Source: Peterkaempfera sp044755465
GTDB taxonomy: Bacteria; Actinomycetota; Actinomycetes; Streptomycetales; Streptomycetaceae
NCBI RefSeq assembly: GCF_044755465.1
Contig: NZ_JBIVRB010000004.1
Coordinates: 62,001 to 126,000 of the forward strand
Direction: 5' to 3'
Length of the DNA stretch: 64,000 nucleotides
A model generated the notes under the pieces. The model was given only the letters and a program-made list of their open reading frames with translations, was not told the DNA's origin and searched no databases. A program made the translations under genes and the position numbers. Shown piece after piece: positions 58,148-64,000 of this stretch (the first letter of the stretch is position 1; each line of letters opens with the position of its first letter).

Positions 58148-59569
58148 ATGAGTGTCGGCGGGGCGGTGTCCGGAGCAGGGGCGAGAGCCGAGGCGGAGCG
58201 GGTCCGGGTCTGGCTGCTGGAGCGGTTGACCGCTCAGCGGCGGTGCCTGGTGCTGGGCGTACGGGCCTGGCTGGGGCCGGCCGTGCTGCTGGTGGTGGGC
58301 ATGGTCGTCCTGGGCCTGATCGGCGCGAGTCTGGTCCGCAGCGCCCTCATCCTGCCGCTGCTGGCCGTCGGGGTCGGGATCTTCGCGGTGCTCGCCTTCC
58401 GGTTCGGCCGGTGGAACGCCGCCTGGTCCCGGCGGCAGGCCGAGAGCTGGTTCGGCATCCGCCTCCCGGTGCGGTACCGCCCGATCCGGAGCCTGGAGCA
58501 GAACGACCGAGGCCACTGGTGGACCGGCCACGGCTACCACCGGCGCCGCTCGACCGCCGAGGTGGCCCGGTACGTCAACTGGGCCGTCCGCGACCCCGAG
58601 ACCTGGCGCGATCAGCTCTGGCTGCTCCTCAACCCGTCGGCGGCGGCGATCACGGCGCTGCCGGCCGTCGGCCTCTTCATCGGCGGCACGACCTCGGCGG
58701 CGGTCGTCTTCCTGCGCCTGTTCCTGCGCCTGACCGCCGGCTACCCCTCCGAGGTCCCCGGGCACGCGCAGGCCCTCGCGCTGAGCCTGCTCGCCGCCCT
58801 GGTCGGGCTGGCCCTGGCGCCGTACGCGCTGCGCGTGCACACCGGCTGGCTGCGGCAGCTGCTGGACCCGGACGGCGGCGCCACCCGGGCCCGGCTCGCC
58901 CAGCGCGTCCAGCACCTCACCGCCACCCGGGCCGACGCGGTCGGGGAGCAGGCCGCCGAGCTGCGCCGGATCGAGCGCGACCTGCACGACGGCGCCCAGG
59001 CCAGGCTGGTGGCCATCGGGATGACGCTCGGCACCATCGAGCACCTGATGGACACCGACGCGCCCGCCGCCCGGGTCCTGCTGGCCGAGGCCCGGCAGGC
59101 CTCGCACAAGGCCCTCCAGGAGCTGCGCGACCTGGTGCGCGGCATCCACCCGCCGGTGCTGGCCGAGCGCGGCCTCGGTGACGCGGTCCGGGCGCTGGCG
59201 CTGGACAGTCCGCTGCCGGTGGAGGTCTTCGTGGACCTGCCGGACCGGCCGCCGGCGCCGGTGGAGGCCGCCGCGTACTTCAGCGTCTGCGAGCTGCTCA
59301 CCAACGCCGCCAAGCACTCCGGCGCCGACCAGGTCTGGGTGGACATCCTGCACCGGGCCGGCAGCCTGCGGATCACCGTCACCGACGACGGCCGCGGCGG
59401 CGCCGACCCCGCGCGCGGCAGCGGGCTGCGCGGCATCGAACGCCGACTGGGTACCTTCGACGGTGTCCTCGCCCTGAGCAGTGCCCCGGGCGGACCGACC
59501 ACCGTGACCATGGAGCTGCCGTGCGCGTCGTCCTCGCCGAGGACCTGTACCTCCTTCGAGAAGGGCTGA
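58148..59569 (+). CDS. sensor histidine kinase, PF13796-type sensor
   Basis: The 473 residues start at ATG 58148, with GAAGGGG upstream. The sensor half has two pairs of spans (AVLLVVGMVVLGLIGASLV, ALILPLLAVGVGIFAVLAF; SLLAALVGLALAPYAL). The kinase half has RIERDLHDGAQARLVAIGM (His280), ELLTNAAKHSGA and DDGRGGADPARGSGLRG. It is the same family as the two orphan kinases at 10.6 and 12.1 kb but uses the normal CTG/GAG codons. It overlaps its response regulator by 49 bp and should phosphorylate it. Confidence 0.92.
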   Translation: MSVGGAVSGAGARAEAERVRVWLLERLTAQRRCLVLGVRAWLGPAVLLVVGMVVLGLIGASLVRSALILPLLAVGVGIFAVLAFRFGRWNAAWSRRQAESWFGIRLPVRYRPIRSLEQNDRGHWWTGHGYHRRRSTAEVARYVNWAVRDPETWRDQLWLLLNPSAAAITALPAVGLFIGGTTSAAVVFLRLFLRLTAGYPSEVPGHAQALALSLLAALVGLALAPYALRVHTGWLRQLLDPDGGATRARLAQRVQHLTATRADAVGEQAAELRRIERDLHDGAQARLVAIGMTLGTIEHLMDTDAPAARVLLAEARQASHKALQELRDLVRGIHPPVLAERGLGDAVRALALDSPLPVEVFVDLPDRPPAPVEAAAYFSVCELLTNAAKHSGADQVWVDILHRAGSLRITVTDDGRGGADPARGSGLRGIERRLGTFDGVLALSSAPGGPTTVTMELPCASSSPRTCTSFEKG

Positions 59570-60171
59570 CCCGGCTGCTGGAAGCCCACGGCTTCACCAT
59601 CGCCGCCGCCGTGGAGACCGGCCCCGACCTGCTGGCGGCGCTGCTGGCCGAGCGGCCGGACATCGCGGTGGTCGACGTCCGGCTGCCGCCCACGCTCACC
59701 GACGAGGGCCTCCAGGCGGCGCTGGCCGCCCGCCGGGAGATCCCCGGGCTGCCGGTGCTGGTGCTCTCCCAGCACGTCCAGCAGCTCTACGCCCGAGAGC
59801 TGCTGGCGGACGGCACCGGCGGCGTGGGCTACCTGCTCAAGGACCGGGTCTTCAACGCCGAGCAGTTCATCGACGCCGTCCGCCGGGTCGCGGCGGGCGG
59901 CACCGCGATGGACCCCGACGTCATCGCCAAGCTGCTGGAGCGCGGCGTCCGCTCCCAGCCGCTGGGTCGGCTGACCCCCCGTGAGCGGGAGGTGCTGGAG
60001 CTGATGGCGGAGGGCTGTTCCAACTCGGCCATCGCCACCCGGCTGACGGTGAGCGACGGGGCGGTGGCCAAGCACATCGCCAACATCTTCGCCAAGCTGG
60101 AGCTGGCCCCCACCGACGACGCCAACCGCCGGGTCCAGGCGGTGCTGGCCCACCTCAACGGCGTGCGCTGA
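59521..60171 (+). CDS. NarL/LuxR family response regulator
   Basis: This 216-residue regulator starts at GTG 59521 within the kinase gene. The receiver has acidic residues AED near position 7 and the phosphoacceptor Asp52 in VVDVRLPP; Lys in YLLKDR is present. The LuxR HTH is LTPREREVLELMAEGCSNSAIATRLTVSDGAVAKHI. It probably controls the convergent ABC exporter or other targets, as TCS genes next to ABC exporters often do; the target is inference. Confidence 0.93.
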   Translation: MRVVLAEDLYLLREGLTRLLEAHGFTIAAAVETGPDLLAALLAERPDIAVVDVRLPPTLTDEGLQAALAARREIPGLPVLVLSQHVQQLYARELLADGTGGVGYLLKDRVFNAEQFIDAVRRVAAGGTAMDPDVIAKLLERGVRSQPLGRLTPREREVLELMAEGCSNSAIATRLTVSDGAVAKHIANIFAKLELAPTDDANRRVQAVLAHLNGVR

Positions 60172-60184
60172 GCGTCGGCGGCGG

Positions 60185-61837
60185 TCAGCGCTCGACCACC
60201 GTCGCCAGGATCTCCGGCAGCCGCCCGAGCAGCCGCCCGGCGGCGATCCTGATCCCGAGCGCGGCCATCCCCAGGCCGTACAGCAGCCCGGCGGGCAGCA
60301 GCACCCAGCCGGGCCCGTGCGTCAGATGCAGGGCCAGCGCCAGCACACCCAGCGGCAGCGTCAGCACCAGCGTCCCGAGCATCGACCCCATGGCGTTTGC
60401 CAGCACCAGCCCGGACTGTCCCGGTGCCGCGTTGCGCATCGGATTGCCGTCGGCCGGCAGCGCGTACGGGGCCAGCACGCTCAGCAGCGCCCCGACCCCG
60501 GCCCCGGCGCCCAGCAGCGCCCAGGTCAGCCCCAGCGCCTCCGGCAGCTGGGCCCAGTCGCCGCCGACCGCCGCCGCGACCACGCCGAGCAGGGCGGTGA
60601 ACGGCAGCGCGTACGAGGCCACCGCCAGTGCCCGGCCGCGCAGCTCGGCACGGGCGTCGGCCCGGTCGGCCAGCGTCACCGCCACCAGCCAGAACGCCGA
60701 GCCGTCCAAGCCGAAGACGTTGAGCGTCTGCAACCCCAGCAGCAGCCCGCCGACCAGCACCACATAGGCACTGGCCCACCCCTGCACGACGGAGAGCACA
60801 CAGAGCACCAGCGTCATGCCGATCCCGCTGGACACCGCCGCCTTGGCCCTCGGCTCCCGCCACGCGTAGCGCAGCTGCCGCTGCATCGCGGCCCCGGTCC
60901 GCCCCGGCGGCAGCAGCCGGGACAGCGCCGCGCCGCGCCGGGTGCCCCGCCCGGCGGCCGGCGCGGCGGCCAGCGTCGAGGAGTCCGCGATCACCATCAG
61001 CCGCCGCAGGCAGGTCAGCCACCAGCGCAGCAGCAGCGCCAGCAGCGCGGCGGCGGCCAGCAGCTGCACCGCCGCCGCCGCGTACGAGCCCTCGGCCACC
61101 GAGTGCACGGCGCCCACCGCGCTCATCGGCGGAATCCAGCGGAGCACCGAGGCGACCGGCGCCAGCGGGGACAGATCGATCCCGCCGTCGTGGCCATGCG
61201 CGCCGAAGACGCTCTGGAACGCGATATTGGCCCCCTGGCCCAGCAGCGCGAACAGCAGCCCGCCGAAGACCGCGAAGTCCCGGCCGCGCCGGCTGGAGAG
61301 CAGCCGGGCGTTGCCCACCGCCACCGCCCGGGACAGCACCACCAGGGCCAGCGTCGCCAGCGGCACCGCCACCACCGCCACCACCACCGAGGCCACCCCG
61401 TCGGCCCCGGCCGCCGCCGCGCCGCCCAGCATCAGCAGGCTGAGCACCGGGCCGGGTCCGATCAGCGCCGCCAGCAGCATGCCGCGCAGCAGCGGCGAGG
61501 GCCGCAGCGGCAGCATCGTCAGCCGGGTCGGATCGGAGCTCTCGTCGCTGGTGAACAGGTAGAGCGGCTGCGCGGCCCAGCCCAGCGCCAGCGCCCCGGC
61601 CAGCACCAGCCCCGCGTCCGCCGCCCCGGCGTGGCCGCGCAGCCCGACCAGGCCGGCCGCGAGACCGGCCGCCACCAGCAGCCCGACCAGCGAGCCCAGT
61701 ACGTAGGCGGCGCCCCGCCCGCCCCGGCGCAGCCCGTTGCGCAGCAGCCGCAGCTTGAGCGAGACCAGCACCCGGGCGGTCTCCCGGTCGGCCCGCCGGG
61801 TGCTGCCCCGGTCCTGGGCGGTGAGCTGCGCGGTCAC
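60185..61837 (-). CDS. ABC exporter permease
   Basis: This 550-residue polytopic protein starts at GTG 61837, overlapping the ATPase stop (GTGA). About twelve spans in two halves are visible (GAAYVLGSLVGLLVAAGLAAG; GWASAYVVLVGGLLLGLQTL; AMGSMLGTLVLTLPLGVLAL). The cytoplasmic loop SDESSDPTRLTMLPLRP after the first two spans is typical of ABC-2-type permeases. The substrate is unknown. Its end lies 13 bp from the convergent response regulator. Confidence 0.87.
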   Translation of the reverse strand: MTAQLTAQDRGSTRRADRETARVLVSLKLRLLRNGLRRGGRGAAYVLGSLVGLLVAAGLAAGLVGLRGHAGAADAGLVLAGALALGWAAQPLYLFTSDESSDPTRLTMLPLRPSPLLRGMLLAALIGPGPVLSLLMLGGAAAAGADGVASVVVAVVAVPLATLALVVLSRAVAVGNARLLSSRRGRDFAVFGGLLFALLGQGANIAFQSVFGAHGHDGGIDLSPLAPVASVLRWIPPMSAVGAVHSVAEGSYAAAAVQLLAAAALLALLLRWWLTCLRRLMVIADSSTLAAAPAAGRGTRRGAALSRLLPPGRTGAAMQRQLRYAWREPRAKAAVSSGIGMTLVLCVLSVVQGWASAYVVLVGGLLLGLQTLNVFGLDGSAFWLVAVTLADRADARAELRGRALAVASYALPFTALLGVVAAAVGGDWAQLPEALGLTWALLGAGAGVGALLSVLAPYALPADGNPMRNAAPGQSGLVLANAMGSMLGTLVLTLPLGVLALALHLTHGPGWVLLPAGLLYGLGMAALGIRIAAGRLLGRLPEILATVVER

Positions 61838-62634
61838 TGCTCCGCACCGCCGTCCGCCGCCACGGGGTGGGCGCCGAGCCACTCCAGCGCCTCGCCGGTC
61901 TGCTGCGGCCCGCCGACCAGGTCCAGGAACGCCTCGTGCAGGCTGCGGTCGCCGCGTACGGAGTCCAGCGGGCCCTGCGCGACGACCTGACCGGCCGTCA
62001 TCACCGCGACCCAGTCGCAGAGCTGCTCCACCAGCTCCATGACGTGGCTGGAGAAGACCACCGTGCTGCCGGTGGCCGCGTAGCGCTTGAGCACGCCCCG
62101 GATGGTCTGCGCGGAGACCGGGTCCACCCCCTCGAAGGGCTCGTCCAGGAAGAGCACCTCCGGGTTGTGCAGCAGCGCGGCGGCCAGCCCGATCTTCTTC
62201 CGCATGCCAGTGGAGTAGTCGGCGACCAGCTTGCCGCCGGCGCCGTCCAGGTCCAGGACCCGCAGCAGCTCGTCGGCCCGCCGGTCCACCTCGGCGCCGG
62301 GCAGCCCGCGCAGCCGTCCGTTGTACTGGAGCAGCTCCCGGCCGCTGAGCCGCTCGAACATCCGCAGGCCCTCCGGCAGGATGCCGATCCTGCTCTTGAC
62401 CGCGACCGGGTCCCGCCAGACGTCGGCGCCGTGCACCAGCACGGTGCCGTGGTCGGGGCGGAGCAGCCCGGTGGCCATCGACAGGGTGGTGGTCTTGCCC
62501 GCGCCGTTGGGGCCGACCAGGCCGATGAAGCTGCCGGCGGGCAGCTGGAGCGAGAGCCCGGCGACGGCGATCTGCTGCCCGAAGCGCTTCCACAGGTCTC
62601 GGATGTCCACTGCTGCGGGCGGAGTCGTGTCCAC
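61834..62634 (-). CDS. ABC exporter ATP-binding protein
   Basis: These 266 residues start at GTG 62634, with GAGGGGG a few bases upstream. It has Walker A GLVGPNGAGKTTTLSM, a Q-loop near ILPEGLRMFERL, the C-loop YSTGMRKKIGLA (STGMR in place of LSGGQ), Walker B VLFLDEPFEGVDP and an H-loop in VVFSSHVMELVEQL. The DRA/ABC-2 exporter type is expected. It is first of a two-gene operon with the permease. Confidence 0.93.
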   Translation of the reverse strand: MDTTPPAAVDIRDLWKRFGQQIAVAGLSLQLPAGSFIGLVGPNGAGKTTTLSMATGLLRPDHGTVLVHGADVWRDPVAVKSRIGILPEGLRMFERLSGRELLQYNGRLRGLPGAEVDRRADELLRVLDLDGAGGKLVADYSTGMRKKIGLAAALLHNPEVLFLDEPFEGVDPVSAQTIRGVLKRYAATGSTVVFSSHVMELVEQLCDWVAVMTAGQVVAQGPLDSVRGDRSLHEAFLDLVGGPQQTGEALEWLGAHPVAADGGAEQ

Positions 62635-62907
62635 CGTTCCCCCTCGGTACCGGCCGGGCGCCGCGTGCACCCGCGCTGCCGCCCATCCTCTCCCGTACGC
62701 GGCCCGGTGATGCGGCCGGGCCGGGGATCGGTTGCGGGGGTCCGACTGCGCGGGATCGGCGGCGGGGGAACGGCTTTCTCGGTACGGAGGCAACCGCCCG
62801 CGCCGCTGGATCGTCTGACAGTCTGGGAGACGACAGCCTGTTGGGGACGGCAGGACATCGCCGCGCGCGGAGGCCGACGGCCGCGGGGAGAGCACGGGAG
62901 GTGGCCG

Positions 62908-63444
62908 ATGGCGGTTCAGCCCTGGCGGGGAGCGCCGCAGCCGTGGGAGCCGTGGCAGCCCGCGCAGTCGCCGCAGGCGGCGATGCGCGCCGCCAACTCG
63001 GACCGCGAGCGCACCGTGGACGTGCTCAAGGCCGCGTACGCGGAGGGCCGGCTCACGCCGGACGAGTACGGCGCGCGGGTGGAGGCGACGTACCGGGCGC
63101 TGACCTACGGTGAGCTGGCGCGGCTGGTGGTGGATCTGCCCAGCGGCCCGATGGTGATGCCGCTGGGCGCGGCGGTGCCGGTGGTGCCGCCGACCTTCCT
63201 GCCGCCGCCCCGGGTCACCACGCGGACCAACGGCATGGCGGTGGCCTCGCTGGTGCTGGGCCTGGCCGGGTTCCTGCCGTTCGGCATCGCCTCGGTGCCG
63301 GCCACGATCATCGGGCATGTCGCCAAGTCGCAGATCCGGCAGTCCGGCGAGCAGGGTGACGGGATGGCGACCGCCGGGCTGGTGCTGGGCTGGCTGGGGA
63401 TCGGCTTCTGGGCGCTGATCATGGCGGCGGTCCTCTTCGGCTGA
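62908..63444 (+). CDS. DUF1707-DUF4190 membrane protein
   Basis: These 178 residues start at ATG 62908, with GGGAGG upstream. Residues 26-78 are a DUF1707 domain (MRAANSDRERTVDVLKAAYAEGRLTPDEYGARVEATYRAL), and residues 110-178 are a DUF4190 two-span domain (NGMAVASLVLGLAGFLPFGIASVPATIIGHVAKSQI). The function is unknown; the combination is common in streptomycetes. It faces away from the ABC exporter. Confidence 0.88.
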   Translation: MAVQPWRGAPQPWEPWQPAQSPQAAMRAANSDRERTVDVLKAAYAEGRLTPDEYGARVEATYRALTYGELARLVVDLPSGPMVMPLGAAVPVVPPTFLPPPRVTTRTNGMAVASLVLGLAGFLPFGIASVPATIIGHVAKSQIRQSGEQGDGMATAGLVLGWLGIGFWALIMAAVLFG

Positions 63445-63881
63445 CCGCCCCGGGGTTTCGCGCCGCGCCGCGGCGGGCTACGGTGAGCGGAGTCCCGGGC
63501 CTTGTGCTAAAGGGCCCGATGCCGGCCGTACCGGGGCCGAAGGCAGCCGCGACCTGCGGCTGCGCATTTGTTTTGACCCGCGCCGATGCGGTAGGTACGC
63601 TCTGACCTTGTGCCTGGGGTGTCCCCGGGTCTCTTGTGCGTGCATGCACACCGGTCGCAGCGCCGACCGGCACCGCCCCGCGGGCCCGTTCGTACGAGCG
63701 GTGTCGAGCACGGTGGCTGCACATCGCATCTTGGGATTCGCGATTCCTCGTCCCTGAGCCCGTAGTCGGTGGGCGACGGGAGCGGAAGAGGCTCGACACG
63801 CCCGACCGCGTGGGTCGGGTGGGGCGGGGTGCACACCAGGGTAGTTCCACCAAGACTTGGCACACAGAAAACGGAGAAACG
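63445..63881 (+). other. rpsL promoter and leader region
   Basis: The 437 bp contain no supported gene. A strong promoter is at 63573-63601, and the leader is then about 275 nt. Two small hairpins (GGGCC...GGCCC; CAGCCGC...GCGGCTG) precede the promoter and could end transcription of the upstream gene. Confidence 0.6.
63573..63601 (+). promoter_or_regulatory. rpsL operon promoter
   Basis: TTGACC (63573-63578) and TACGCT (63596-63601) have a 17-bp spacer. Confidence 0.8.
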
Positions 63882-64000
63882 GTGCCTACGATCCAGCAGC
63901 TGGTCCGAAAGGGCCGGCAGGACAAGGTCGAGAAGAACAAGACGCCCGCACTGAAGGGTTCGCCCCAGCGCCGCGGCGTCTGCACGCGTGTCTACACGAC
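63882..64000 (+). CDS. rpsL: 30S ribosomal protein S12 (partial)
   Basis: The frame starts at GTG 63882, with GGAG 5 nt upstream, and runs off the window after 39 complete codons. It reads VPTIQQLVRKGRQDKVEKNK and continues to GVCTRVYTT, identical in character to S12. The streptomycin-relevant lysines lie just beyond the edge. It starts the str operon (rpsL-rpsG-fusA-tuf) that normally follows. Confidence 0.97.
   Translation, partial: MPTIQQLVRKGRQDKVEKNKTPALKGSPQRRGVCTRVYT

Overview
This window is chromosomal DNA from a high-GC actinomycete, almost certainly a member of the Streptomycetaceae (Streptomyces or a close relative). The reasons are the uniformly G/C-ending codons, the frequent GTG starts and 4-bp stop/start overlaps, the absence of an encoded CCA on every tRNA gene, and the order nuo cluster, htpX, yajQ, tRNA genes, rpmG, maoC pair, murB, add, aspC, tRNA-Trp, secE-nusG-rplK-rplA, two lipoproteins, rplJ-rplL, rpoB-rpoC, rpsL. 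The translation/transcription core at 40.5-55 kb is conserved, and accessory genes are set around it.

Layout. 1-9.2 kb is a divergent envelope-polymer locus. Leftward it encodes a glycosyltransferase-like protein, a single ORF joining CMP-nonulosonate synthetase (NeuA-like) to sialic/nonulosonic acid synthase (NeuB-like), a sialyltransferase-like protein and an ABC-2 export permease that runs off the window. Rightward it encodes a family 2 glycosyltransferase, a polysialyltransferase-family protein and an acyltransferase-3. The divergent intergenic region carries three 11-bp-phased repeats resembling a PhoP (phosphate) box. 9.3-13.3 kb has a secreted HtrA-like lipoprotein protease and two orphan sensor kinases whose catalytic halves are a 674-bp, almost identical direct repeat with a foreign-looking codon dialect. 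13.7-23.9 kb is a second, incomplete complex I cluster (nuoA,B,C,H,I,J,K,L,M,N, with no D,E,F,G). 24-33 kb holds htpX, a YccF protein, a possible PD-(D/E)XK protein, yajQ, tRNA-Tyr, a STAS protein, a KimA-like potassium transporter, a GNAT, an NAD(P)-binding protein, a degenerate amidohydrolase, tRNA-Thr, tRNA-Met and rpmG. 33.4-40.4 kb has a MaoC dehydratase pair, a TetR/MFS efflux pair sharing an operator, murB, an adenosine deaminase, aspC and tRNA-Trp.

40.5-55 kb is secE, nusG, rplK, rplA, two lipoproteins, rplJ, rplL, rpoB and rpoC, with recognisable promoters, leaders and terminators. 55-63.5 kb is an insertion-prone interval between rpoC and rpsL. It has a ribbon-helix-helix antitoxin beside a decayed Doc toxin, a helicase-associated WYL-less protein, a sensor kinase/response regulator pair, an ABC exporter and a DUF1707/DUF4190 membrane protein. 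The rpsL promoter, leader and first 39 codons close the window.

The most interesting items are the PhoP-box-like operator over the nonulosonic acid polymer locus, the neuA-neuB read-through fusion, the duplicated and codon-shifted kinase module, the shared TetR operator with an apparently leaderless regulator transcript, the decayed phd/doc module, an Asn-to-Thr change in the rifampicin pocket of RpoB, and the D-less complex I cluster.
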